Of a stretch of DNA of 64,000 nucleotides, positions 52,626 through 61,986 are shown piece after piece. The translations under genes and the position numbers were made by a program. The notes under the pieces are model-generated. The model was not told the DNA's origin. It searched no databases and saw nothing but the letters and a program-made list of their open reading frames with translations. Position 1 is the first letter of the stretch. Every line of letters begins with the position of its first letter. This DNA comes from Bacteroidia bacterium (GTDB taxonomy: Bacteria; Bacteroidota; Bacteroidia; Flavobacteriales_D; Sanyastnellaceae), in assembly GCA_030427925.1 (NCBI GenBank), contig JAUICJ010000006.1:1-64000 (forward strand), read 5' to 3'.

Positions 52626-52633
52626 CAAAATTA
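52626..52633 (-). promoter_or_regulatory. -7 box (TAATTTTG) 4 nt before the DUF493 ATG
   Basis: An exact TAnnTTTG match on the minus strand; the spacer CACT leads to the start codon. Confidence 0.55.
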
Positions 52634-52661
52634 AGCGGAATGTCGCGGTAAAAATCAAGAA

Positions 52662-52685
52662 GGGGCCGCATCGAAATGCGGCCCC
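52662..52685 (-). terminator. Rho-independent terminator of the 2574-aa gene
   Basis: A 10-bp stem (GGGGCCGCAT / ATGCGGCCCC) with loop TTCG on the minus strand is followed there by TTCTTGATTTTT. It lies about 60 bp beyond the stop at 52746. Confidence 0.85.
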
Positions 52686-52745
52686 CCCTCTAGGATTCGG
52701 TCTTGCCAGACTCGAAATCGTACATGCCTTTCGGCTCGTGTGCTA

Positions 52746-55700
52746 TCAGTTGCAAGAGGTTCCGTAGAACTGGAAGAACTCAAGCAGGTCGTTCACGTTG
52801 ACTTCGCCGTTCTCGTCGAGGTCAGCAGGGCACGGATCTGGGTAATCGCAACCACCGGGGTAGTTCGCGTTCACATTGTAATCCAATCCCTCTGGATCCA
52901 TGCAACCCACGATCACGCAGCTGCCATCGTCTTGGCTGGCAACTGGGTTGTAGTTCGCAGCGCCAGAGTCGGTGCAGCCTTCGTAGATGCAGCTGCCGTC
53001 ATCGACCAGAGCCGTATCGTCGTAGTTCACCGCGTCCGCATACGTGCAACCTGCGTAGAACGTCACCAACACGTGCTGGTTGAAGGTCGTGCTGTTGCCG
53101 CATGCATCCGTGATGGTGTAGACGCGAGACAATTCGAATCCGTAAACGCCTGACGCTGCATACGTGTCCTCGGTTTCGATGCTGTACTCGCTGCAATCTT
53201 CAATCACTTCCAATTCAACCAACTGAGGCAGGGTTTGGTCCGTGTAGTACACCAAGCTGATTTCGTCGGAACCGACGACTTCAGGTGCGGTGTTGTCCTC
53301 CAAAGTGATGATTTGAACATCTTGGGAGAAGTTGCCGCAACCATCGGTAGCCGTCCAAGTACGGGTGATGATGTTGTCATTGAAGCAAGAACCTTCGCTC
53401 GTTGAAACCGCGTCCTCATAAGTGAGTTCGATGTCAGCAGAGCAGATGTCAGCAGCATCGGTTACTTCACCCGTCAAGGAGAGGTCGGACAAGTCCGTTC
53501 CGCATTCCAAGGTCACGTCAGCAGGTGCCGTGAAGGTCGGAGCAATGTCGTCCGTGAAGACGATCATTTGCGTGCTCGACGTGCTGTTGCCGCATGCGTC
53601 AGTCGCCGTGAAGGTCCGCAAAATGCTCATGGCACCCGTGCAGGTCATGGACGAATTGACGTCGATGTAATCCACCGTTACTGCAGAACAACCATCCGTA
53701 GCAGCCGGGAGGTCGGTGGGCAGCGCCTCACCACATCCCAATTCAATCGTTTCAGCGACCGCTTCCATTTCAGGTGCCGTCGTGTCGATGAACTGGATGA
53801 ATTGAACCGCAGAAGTTGCATTGCCACATCCATCGGTGACCGTCCACGTCCGACGAATGACATCGTCAGCGAAGCAACCATCAGCACTGGTTTCAATGAC
53901 GTCCTCGTGAGAAACCGTCAGTTCACTCATGCAGTTGTCGGCCAAGTCCGTAGGCTCACCCATCGCTGCAGTCGAAGCATCCGCGCCGCATTCGACCGAT
54001 GCATCAGCAGGAGCCGTGAAGGTCGGGGCCTCCGTGTCAGCGTAGGTGACCGTTTGCGTCGCAACCGCCGTGTTGCCGCAACCATCCGTTGCCGTGAAGG
54101 TGCGGATCACTGCTGCCATGCCCGTGCAGTTCGTTTCGCCGGCTGACTCAGACACCGTCACTGTGACACCGCTGCACGCATCCGTTGCCTCTGCCATGTC
54201 CGTTGGAATCGCATCACCGCAAGCGATGGAGATGTCCGCAGGCACACTCGTGAAGACCGGCTCCACTTCGTCGACGATGGTGATGGTCTGGGTAGCAGTC
54301 GTGGTGTTGCCGCACTCATCCTCAGCAGTCCAGGTCCGGATGATCACGTCACCAGCGAAACAAATGTCCTCACCCGCAGCATCGCTGTATTCGATCGTCG
54401 CAGAACCGCATCCGTCCATCAGATTGGTCACGTCACCCGTCAAGGCCAAATCCGTTGCGTCAGCACCGCAAGCGATGGTTGCGTCAGCAGGTACCGTGAA
54501 CGTCGGTCCCGTGATGTCCTCTACGGTGATGTTCTGGACGATGGAAGCTGAATAGCCCACGTTGTCCGTAACCGTCCACGTCCGAACAATGGTGTAGCTG
54601 TTGGGGCAAGAGCCCGGAGTCACCACGTCGACAAAGTCGAAGTCGAGTTCAGAATCGCAGTTATCGGATGCCACAGGGAAGACGTATTCCGTTTGGATGG
54701 CTTCGCAAGTCGTCGTGTAGTGCTCGACGCTCTCGATGACAGGAGAGCTGTTGTCGAACAAGCAGACGTCATCGCAGGACGCTTCGTTCGTCACGTAGTA
54801 GCAGTTGCCGTCGTCGGTGACCGCTTCCTCGTCGTAGTTGCACGCCATCTCATCCGTGCAAGCGCAGTAGGGCGAGCCCCATGACATGCTGACGTACTTC
54901 GTGCTGCCTGCAGCCAAACCTTCTGGGAAGATCTGTGCATACAACTGGATGTTCAAAGTACCAGGCGTGGTCAACTGAGCGACCAGCACCCGGTTGTCGT
55001 CACCTGCAACACCATAAGCATCGCTCGTTTCAGCAGACAAGTACCAACCGCTTCCGACCACGTCGTCGATGACGATGTCCGAACCGGATTCAAACGCTCC
55101 GATCCATTCCGGGTCAGAACCTCCCAATTGAGTGGGGACCTGGATGGAAGACACGGGCGTGTTTTCACCAATCGTAACCCAAGAATCGTACTCCAACGTT
55201 GGGAATGACGCGAACAGCGCAGCGTTCGGCCGGAATTCCGTTCCGTAAATGTCTTGGAAGAACTGGCTAGACGAAGCCAACACAATCGGATTCAAATCGT
55301 TACCGAGCAGCGCGTTCAGGCGGTCCGTCGGGTTCGCCGTCGTCACGTAGACGCGGTAGGTGGTCATGCCTGGGATGCCATCCACAGCCACTTCTTCGAT
55401 TTCGATGCCGTACTCGTCATCGCTCGAGAAGAGGATTGGGCAGCTGCAGTAGTCACAGAAGTCCTGTGAAGGCTGCTCCGCCGTCGGGTCGTAGTTGCAT
55501 GCCGTTGCATCGTTGCAACCCTGCAACGCATCGCAAATCAAGTCGCTGTTTTGGTCGAGGCAATTGCCATCGCAATCGTAACCGAAATCAGCGTAGGTGC
55601 ATGAGCCATTGTCGGTGACCGCGTTGGGTGCGTAGTTGCACGCCATAGCATCCGTACATCCCGAGCAATCTTCGGTGAAGAAGCACGAGCCATCGTTGTC

Positions 55701-58700
55701 CGTCGCGCCGAGGTCGTAGTTGCAGGCCGTATCATCCGTGCAACCAGGAACTTCGTCCTCGTCACAAACGCCATCCGCGTCTGCATCGTTCAAGCAAGCA
55801 CCGTCACAATCGACGTATGAGTTGCCATAGATGTCCTCTGGGAAGACGCACTCCGCTTCGTTGGAGTAGGTCGCGGAAGCGTCGTAGTTGCAGGCCGTTT
55901 CGTTCAGGCAACCGCATGAGTTCGTGCCGAAGCTCAAGGTCAGGTATTCCGCATCGGCACCGACGCCGTTCGGGAAGACTTGTACGAACATTTGTCCTGA
56001 AACTTCGCCGTCCGTGGTCAACTGAGCCACCAAAACGCGCTGGTCTTCACCCGCATATCCGTTGGAGAATGTGGGGAGGGTGAACCAAGAACCTCCGAAG
56101 AAGCTGCTGATGTCCAAGTTGTTTCCTTGTTCGAATGAAGCAATCCAAGAATCTCCTTGGGCTTGAACAAACGTGATTTCAGATTCACCCGCTGCAGGCA
56201 ACGACTCGATGCCCATGGTCAACCAGCTGTCGTATTGGAGCGAAGGCATGAAGCCGAAGAACAACGGGTTGATTGAGGCTGCAGAGTACGAACCAAACTG
56301 TTCCTGATGGAAGCTCGTCGTGGTGTTCAAGAAGGTCGGAACCACTTCATCACCCGCAATGGCAGAGACGAAGTCCGTAGGCGAAGGCGTCGTAACATAG
56401 ACGCGGTAAGTGTTCAGGCCCGGGATGCCGTTCTCAACGTGCAACTCCAACTCCAACCCGAAGCCATTCTGGCCGCCTGAAGTATTGCCGCAAGAACAGA
56501 AGTCACACGATCCGTCTTCGTACGTGGCGGTCATGTCGTAGTTGCAAGCCAAAGCATCCGTGCAACCCAGGATTTCATTGACCACAATGGTTTGGTTCGC
56601 AAATGCCGTATTACCACAAGCGTCCGTAGCCGTGAACGTGCGGGTAATGGTCGTAGCCAAATCACCCACAACAGGCACATCGCTGTACGTAACGGTCGGC
56701 TCGCTGCAGTTATCCGAAGCTTGCGCCAATGCCGTCGGGAGTGACTCACCGATTTCCAAGGTCACATCCGCCGGAACCGACGTGAACACAGGAGCTTCGT
56801 TGTCAACAACGGTCATGGAATGGCTCCGAACCGTGGTGTTGCTGCATCCGTCCACCGCTGTGAATGTGCGGACAATGGTGTAGTTGTTGGGGCATGCACC
56901 TGGCATGATCGTTTCCACAACAGACACCGCGGCTGAACCTTCACAATCCATGGCCTCAGGCGTCGCCAATGACGTATCATCCGAGCAGCTGACCGTGACG
57001 TCCTCAGGGAAGTCAACGAATTCCGGACCTTGGGTATCCACGATCGTAATGGTCTGGGTAGCCGTGTCCGTATTGCCCGCATCGTCAGAAACGGTCCACG
57101 TACGCAACACCCCGTTGGAAGCCAAGCAAGTTACTTGGTTCGCCACTTCGAAGCTGGCCGTTTCACCCTCAGTGTAGACGGCATTGCCCGTGAACGAAAT
57201 GACCAACGCACCGTTGCTCGACGTCGCAGACAATTCCGCGTTGGGAGCGATTCCGTTGGAAACCACTGAGATCGCGCCGAAATCAAATCCAACCGCATTG
57301 TCGATTGTCAGGGTAGCGTAATCGTATGCGTAGGCTCCAGTGACCGTGCCCGTCACCGTCAAGGTGATCATGGAACCATCGATGTCCACTTCGAAAAGAC
57401 CGCGGTGTGATACGGGGTTAGAAACCACATCATCCGCTGACATTTCCAAACCTGCCCCCACCGTTACGCCTTCTGCAGAAACCACGTAAGGTTGACCGAA
57501 CAAACCTGGCAAATTCAAGCCGTAGCTCGCATTCAAGTCAAGGGTTACGCCGTTCAAGCTCGCAGAGTTTCCGAGCGGAGCGTCCTCGTAAGTCCAAGAC
57601 AATTCACCATCACAATTGTCCGTAGAAGCGGTCGGCTCTCCCGTAACGGATGGGTCGATGCCTTCAGCGCATTCAACCGTCACGTCCGCTGGTGCGACCG
57701 CGACCGGTGCAACTTCATCAATCAAGGTCATGGTCTGCACCGCCGTTGCCGTGTTGCCCGCAGCGTCAGTTGCGGTAAAGGTCCGGGTGACCACAAACGT
57801 ACCCATCATGGGGGCAATCTCGTCCTCATACGTCACGACCACAGGCAGTCCGCATCCGCCATCCACCGCAACCGCCATCTCCGTGGGGAGGTCGCTGTCG
57901 CACGCCATTACAGCGTCAGCTGGAACCGAAGTGAACGTCGGGGCTTCCGTGTCTTCCGTCATGTAGTTGAAAGGAAGGGTCACACGCTGATCCACTCCTT
58001 GATCTCCTTGGTCGAAGATTTGAACGTACAACTGACCGCTGAGCATTCCAGTGGTTGTGAATTGACCAACCAAAACGCGGTGGTCATCCCCTGCAACGCC
58101 ATTGTCGTAGTCCGCCGTAACGAACCAGCTGTCGCCCAACGTGCTCGTGAGGTCGATGTTGCCTCCAGCTTGGAATACCTCAGCCCAATCCGTGGTGCTG
58201 GCCAATTGAGGTGACCCATAACCCTCCGGCAGGATTGAAGACTCCACACCAATCGTCACCCAGCTGTCGTAAGCGAGTTCCGGGTAGACTCCGAAGAAGG
58301 CGGGCATCAAATAGGTCGGGAAAGGCGACGGGGACAGCGTTCCTTGGAAGAACGACGTGGTCGTGTTGATCATGGTCGGGAACTCCGAAGTGCCCGAAAT
58401 GGCCGAGACCAAGTCCGTTGCATCATCGGTGTTCACGTACATCCGGTAGGTCGTACCGTATTCTGAAGTGGCGTGCTCCTCAATTGAAACGAAGTAACCG
58501 TCAACTTCCGTCGTGCTGTAGCAGCAGTAATCGCAAGAACCATCGTTGTCCGTTGCGCCAGAATCGTAGTTGCAAGCATCAGCCTCGGTGCAACCACCCA
58601 CTTCGAATTCATCGCAAACGCCGTCCATGTCCGCATCGTTCACGCATGAACCATCGCACGTGTAACCCGCATCCGGGTACAAGCAAAGGCTGTTATCGGT

Positions 58701-60470
58701 GTCTGTGGTCGAATCGCTGTTGAAGTTGCAAGCGGTTGCATCCGTGCAATCGACGACTTCATACATGTCGCAAACTCCGTCACCATCTGCATCGGCCAAG
58801 CAATTGCCTTCGCAGTCGTAACCCGCCGTTGGCCAAACACAGGGAACGATGTCCGTCGCACCCATCACGTAGTTGCAAGCACCCTCCACCATGCAACCTA
58901 CAATTTCATCCTCATCGCAGACGTAGTCACCATCGGAATCGTTCAAGCAGTTTTCGTCGCAATCAACGTAGTCCACGCCGTAAACATCAATGGGGTACTG
59001 GCAGGTACCATCATCCCACAGGGCATTCACGTCGTAGTTGCACGCTGATTCGTCCGTGCATGCGCACATCGGAGTGCTGAACGAAGCAACGTATTGAATT
59101 TCATTCTCTTGCACGCCATTCGGAAAGACTTGGATCAGGGCCGTTCCGCTGAGGTAGCCATCAGTAGTGAATTGTCCAATGAGCACGCGGTTGTCATCGC
59201 CTGCAATGGCATTGCTACCGCCCGGCTGAGCAAACCACGCACCCCCCGTGAGGGTCGAGATGCTGATGTTGCCTCCGGCTTCGAAGGTGGTTGCCCAGTC
59301 TTCGCCAGGAGTGTTCGCCAATTGGGTTGCATTTTCTCCCGTGCCTGCAGGGCCAGTCAGGCCAATGGTTACGTACGAATCGTACTCCATCTCAGGGAAG
59401 GTCGGGAAGAAAAGCGGATTCAACGGCTGTGACGTAGCCGCACCCTGTGGGTGCTGATAGAAGGACGTGGTCGTCGCCATCTCCAGCGGGCTCGCCTCCA
59501 AACCAGCAACTGCCGACAAGGCATCGCCCGGGTTCGCCGTCGTTGCGTAGACGCGGTAGGTGCGCATGCCAACGACTCCACCAACAGCATGCAATTCGAC
59601 GTCGAGGCCGTAGCCTTCCGTGTCAGAAGTCAACGCGTTGCAGCAGTAATCGCACGAGCCATCATCGTCCGTTGCTCCTGAATCGAAGTTGCACGCGGTG
59701 TTGTCCGTGCAACCGAGGTAGATGCAAGAACCATCGTTGATGGTCGCTTCTTCCAGGTAGGAAGGTGAAGCGGGATCGGTGCAGCCACAAATTTCTGACG
59801 AGAACGTGAATTGGTGCGTGAACGTTCCACCTGCCGCAGCTTGAATGGTCACATTGAGCGCTCCGCCCAAGTCACCATCGGTGGTCAATTGCGCCAACAA
59901 CACTTTCTGGTCATCACCTGCGAATCCGTTCGAGCCGCCGTTGATGAACCACCCACCATCGATGGCCCCACCCACGCTGAAGCTGGAGCCGTTTGCAAAA
60001 TCAGCAGCCCATGCGGACTCTGCTTGCAACGAAACTCCTTGTTGACCTGAAGCGGGCTGGCCCGTCAAACCGATGGTTACCCAGCTATCGAACTCGAGCG
60101 CTGGAAAGAAACCGAACAATGCAGGGTTGATCAAATTCGACGTGTTGCCTCCGTATTGGTGCTGGTAGAATGAACCCGTGGTGGAAAGGGCCACCGTCCC
60201 ACCATCACCACCCGACAGCACAGCGGACACATAGTCAGCCGCGTCAGGCGTATTGAGGTAGACCCGATATGTGGTCATACCAGCGAGCCCGCTGAGGGCT
60301 CCAGAGGCGTCGGCTCCAAATGTTGCGAGCTCTTCGACAGACAACTCAAAGCCCGGGTGGTCAGCCGGTTGAGCGCCATAGTCATAGCAAGCAGTCTGAG
60401 CGACTAATTTGCCTGAAACACTTGAGAATCCGACAAGTGCAGCAAGCAGGAAGTAGAATTTCGTCTGCAT
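52746..60470 (-). CDS. Giant secreted multi-domain Cys-rich protein with dockerin-like end, 2574 aa
   Basis: I start at ATG 60468-60470 (MQTKFYFLLAALVGFSS...LVAQ, a signal peptide); the frame opens 19 codons earlier. It carries five copies of the recurrent TTYR/DSWVTIG domain (nt about 60370-59780, 59630-59070, 58505-57970, 56465-55925 and 55430-54880). Cys/Asp GCTD..ACNYD modules separate them. Two blocks of HYR-like Ig units (57960-56560 and 54760-53070) hold about 11 units of the type D..APTFT.PAD...CG...T.TATDACGN. One HYR unit has an insertion of about 150 residues (57130-57580). The protein ends in a single EF-hand-like loop, DLDENGEVNVNDLLEFF, instead of a T9SS Y-P-N-P domain. The role is unknown; a surface or matrix protein is inferred. 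Confidence 0.9.
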   Translation of the reverse strand: MQTKFYFLLAALVGFSSVSGKLVAQTACYDYGAQPADHPGFELSVEELATFGADASGALSGLAGMTTYRVYLNTPDAADYVSAVLSGGDGGTVALSTTGSFYQHQYGGNTSNLINPALFGFFPALEFDSWVTIGLTGQPASGQQGVSLQAESAWAADFANGSSFSVGGAIDGGWFINGGSNGFAGDDQKVLLAQLTTDGDLGGALNVTIQAAAGGTFTHQFTFSSEICGCTDPASPSYLEEATINDGSCIYLGCTDNTACNFDSGATDDDGSCDYCCNALTSDTEGYGLDVELHAVGGVVGMRTYRVYATTANPGDALSAVAGLEASPLEMATTTSFYQHPQGAATSQPLNPLFFPTFPEMEYDSYVTIGLTGPAGTGENATQLANTPGEDWATTFEAGGNISISTLTGGAWFAQPGGSNAIAGDDNRVLIGQFTTDGYLSGTALIQVFPNGVQENEIQYVASFSTPMCACTDESACNYDVNALWDDGTCQYPIDVYGVDYVDCDENCLNDSDGDYVCDEDEIVGCMVEGACNYVMGATDIVPCVWPTAGYDCEGNCLADADGDGVCDMYEVVDCTDATACNFNSDSTTDTDNSLCLYPDAGYTCDGSCVNDADMDGVCDEFEVGGCTEADACNYDSGATDNDGSCDYCCYSTTEVDGYFVSIEEHATSEYGTTYRMYVNTDDATDLVSAISGTSEFPTMINTTTSFFQGTLSPSPFPTYLMPAFFGVYPELAYDSWVTIGVESSILPEGYGSPQLASTTDWAEVFQAGGNIDLTSTLGDSWFVTADYDNGVAGDDHRVLVGQFTTTGMLSGQLYVQIFDQGDQGVDQRVTLPFNYMTEDTEAPTFTSVPADAVMACDSDLPTEMAVAVDGGCGLPVVVTYEDEIAPMMGTFVVTRTFTATDAAGNTATAVQTMTLIDEVAPVAVAPADVTVECAEGIDPSVTGEPTASTDNCDGELSWTYEDAPLGNSASLNGVTLDLNASYGLNLPGLFGQPYVVSAEGVTVGAGLEMSADDVVSNPVSHRGLFEVDIDGSMITLTVTGTVTGAYAYDYATLTIDNAVGFDFGAISVVSNGIAPNAELSATSSNGALVISFTGNAVYTEGETASFEVANQVTCLASNGVLRTWTVSDDAGNTDTATQTITIVDTQGPEFVDFPEDVTVSCSDDTSLATPEAMDCEGSAAVSVVETIMPGACPNNYTIVRTFTAVDGCSNTTVRSHSMTVVDNEAPVFTSVPADVTLEIGESLPTALAQASDNCSEPTVTYSDVPVVGDLATTITRTFTATDACGNTAFANQTIVVNEILGCTDALACNYDMTATYEDGSCDFCSCGNTSGGQNGFGLELELHVENGIPGLNTYRVYVTTPSPTDFVSAIAGDEVVPTFLNTTTSFHQEQFGSYSAASINPLFFGFMPSLQYDSWLTMGIESLPAAGESEITFVQAQGDSWIASFEQGNNLDISSFFGGSWFTLPTFSNGYAGEDQRVLVAQLTTDGEVSGQMFVQVFPNGVGADAEYLTLSFGTNSCGCLNETACNYDASATYSNEAECVFPEDIYGNSYVDCDGACLNDADADGVCDEDEVPGCTDDTACNYDLGATDNDGSCFFTEDCSGCTDAMACNYAPNAVTDNGSCTYADFGYDCDGNCLDQNSDLICDALQGCNDATACNYDPTAEQPSQDFCDYCSCPILFSSDDEYGIEIEEVAVDGIPGMTTYRVYVTTANPTDRLNALLGNDLNPIVLASSSQFFQDIYGTEFRPNAALFASFPTLEYDSWVTIGENTPVSSIQVPTQLGGSDPEWIGAFESGSDIVIDDVVGSGWYLSAETSDAYGVAGDDNRVLVAQLTTPGTLNIQLYAQIFPEGLAAGSTKYVSMSWGSPYCACTDEMACNYDEEAVTDDGNCYYVTNEASCDDVCLFDNSSPVIESVEHYTTTCEAIQTEYVFPVASDNCDSELDFDFVDVVTPGSCPNSYTIVRTWTVTDNVGYSASIVQNITVEDITGPTFTVPADATIACGADATDLALTGDVTNLMDGCGSATIEYSDAAGEDICFAGDVIIRTWTAEDECGNTTTATQTITIVDEVEPVFTSVPADISIACGDAIPTDMAEATDACSGVTVTVSESAGETNCTGMAAVIRTFTATDGCGNTAVATQTVTYADTEAPTFTAPADASVECGADASTAAMGEPTDLADNCMSELTVSHEDVIETSADGCFADDVIRRTWTVTDGCGNATSAVQFIQFIDTTAPEMEAVAETIELGCGEALPTDLPAATDGCSAVTVDYIDVNSSMTCTGAMSILRTFTATDACGNSTSSTQMIVFTDDIAPTFTAPADVTLECGTDLSDLSLTGEVTDAADICSADIELTYEDAVSTSEGSCFNDNIITRTWTATDGCGNFSQDVQIITLEDNTAPEVVGSDEISLVYYTDQTLPQLVELEVIEDCSEYSIETEDTYAASGVYGFELSRVYTITDACGNSTTFNQHVLVTFYAGCTYADAVNYDDTALVDDGSCIYEGCTDSGAANYNPVASQDDGSCVIVGCMDPEGLDYNVNANYPGGCDYPDPCPADLDENGEVNVNDLLEFFQFYGTSCN

Positions 60471-60490
60471 TATTCCTAGGTTAAGCGACC

Positions 60491-60498
60491 GAAAATTA
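60491..60498 (-). promoter_or_regulatory. Possible -7 box (TAATTTTC) of the 2574-aa gene
   Basis: One mismatch to TAnnTTTG, 20 nt before the ATG. A CTTG lies about 20 nt further upstream on the minus strand at the expected -33 spacing. Confidence 0.35.
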
Positions 60499-60608
60499 CG
60501 AAATATCGACCCAACAAACAAGCACAACGGCGGGAAAATCGCCTCCGTCGAAAAAAAAAGACGATTCGACGCATGAAGAAGACCCCGCTAAGCCCCGCAA
60601 TACTTGCG

Positions 60609-60616
60609 TATCTTAG
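60609..60616 (+). promoter_or_regulatory. -7-like box (TATCTTAG) of ffh
   Basis: One mismatch to TAnnTTTG, 20 nt before ATG 60637. It overlaps the longer frame's TTG start, which argues for the ATG. Confidence 0.4.
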
Positions 60617-60636
60617 CGGTCTACAATCTCAGCAGG

Positions 60637-61974
60637 ATGTTCGATAATCTACAGGAAAAATTCGACCGTGCGTTTCAAATTTTGAAAGGACACGGCTCCA
60701 TCACAGAGGTGAATGTGGGCGATACGTTGAAGGAGGTGCGAAAAGCCCTGCTTGACGCCGATGTCGACTACAAAACCGCGAAGGAATTCACCCAACGAGT
60801 CAAGGAGGAAGCCCTCGGTCGCGAAGTCTTGACCTCGCTCAAGCCGGGCCAACTTCTCGTGAAAATCACGCACGAAGAATTGACCAAATTGATGGGTGAG
60901 GCTGCTGCAGATTTTCGCGTTCAAGGGAAGCCTGCTGTCATTCTTTTGGCCGGTCTTCAAGGCGCTGGAAAAACCACCCATGCGGGCAAATTGGCCAAGC
61001 TCATCGAGGACCAATTCAAAAAGAAGGTGTTGCTCGTCGCCTGTGACGTTCACCGTCCCGCGGCCGTGGACCAATTGAAGGTGGTGGGAGAAAGCGTCGG
61101 GGTCGACGTGTATGCTGAGCCGGGCGTTTTAGACGCTCCGGGCATTGCGGAGCGGGGGTTGGCTCATGCCAAATCCAGCGGCCACCAAGCCGTGATCATC
61201 GACACCGCAGGTCGTTTGGCCATCGACGAAGACATGATGCGTGAAATCGACCTGGTCAAAGCCGTGGCCAAGCCAACGGAAACCCTGTTCGTGGTCGATT
61301 CCATGACAGGTCAGGACGCCGTTCGAACCGCCGCTACCTTCAATGAGCGATTGGATTTTGACGGAGTCATTTTGACCAAATTGGACGGTGACACGCGCGG
61401 CGGTGCGGCCCTCTCCATACATTCCGTCGTGGGCAAACCCATCAAGTTCGTCGGGGTCGGCGAAAAGATGGACGCCCTCGAGGTCTTTCACCCAAACCGC
61501 ATGGCGGAGCGCATCTTGGGCATGGGAGACGTGGTTTCGCTCGTGGAGCGGGCGCAGCAAGTCATTGACGAAAAGGAAGCGGCCCGTTTGGAGTCGAAAA
61601 TTCGCAAGAACAAATTCGACCTCGAGGATTTCCTTCAGCAAATCCAACAGCTCAAAAAAATGGGCAACTTGAAGGATTTGATGAGCATGATCCCCGGAAT
61701 GAGCAAGGCCCTCAAGGGCATCGACATCGATGACAACACCTTCAAACAAGTTGAGTGCATCATCCAGTCCATGACCCCTGAAGAACGCGCAAATCCGGGC
61801 ATCATCAATCCGGCGCGGAAGCAGCGCATCGCGCGGGGATCGGGAAAAGACATCCAGGACATCAATCGCCTGCTCAAGCAGTTTGAGGACATGCGGAAAA
61901 TGATGCACACCATGACCAATGGCGCCGGCGGGAAGCGCAGCCGGGCAGCCGGCTTGTCAGCGCTGCGTCGCTAA
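60637..61974 (+). CDS. ffh: Signal recognition particle protein Ffh, 445 aa
   Basis: The SRP GTPase that targets nascent inner-membrane proteins. I start at ATG 60637 (MFDNLQEKFDRAFQILKG). The N domain is followed by the G domain with P-loop AGLQGAGKTTHAGKLA, CDVHRPAAVDQLK, IIDTAGRLAIDE and LTKLDGDTRGGAALS. The Met-rich M domain holds LEDFLQQIQQLKKMGNLKD, SMIPGM and the RNA-binding RIARGSGKDIQDIN. It is complete. FolD starts 12 bp after the stop. Confidence 0.96.
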   Translation: MFDNLQEKFDRAFQILKGHGSITEVNVGDTLKEVRKALLDADVDYKTAKEFTQRVKEEALGREVLTSLKPGQLLVKITHEELTKLMGEAAADFRVQGKPAVILLAGLQGAGKTTHAGKLAKLIEDQFKKKVLLVACDVHRPAAVDQLKVVGESVGVDVYAEPGVLDAPGIAERGLAHAKSSGHQAVIIDTAGRLAIDEDMMREIDLVKAVAKPTETLFVVDSMTGQDAVRTAATFNERLDFDGVILTKLDGDTRGGAALSIHSVVGKPIKFVGVGEKMDALEVFHPNRMAERILGMGDVVSLVERAQQVIDEKEAARLESKIRKNKFDLEDFLQQIQQLKKMGNLKDLMSMIPGMSKALKGIDIDDNTFKQVECIIQSMTPEERANPGIINPARKQRIARGSGKDIQDINRLLKQFEDMRKMMHTMTNGAGGKRSRAAGLSALRR

Positions 61975-61986
61975 TCCCCCCACCCC

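Noticed and set aside
60546-60571. CGTCGAA / TTCGACG stem around an A-run between the giant gene and ffh
   Set aside because: It lies upstream of both divergent genes, so it is not a terminator, and no regulator pattern is evident.
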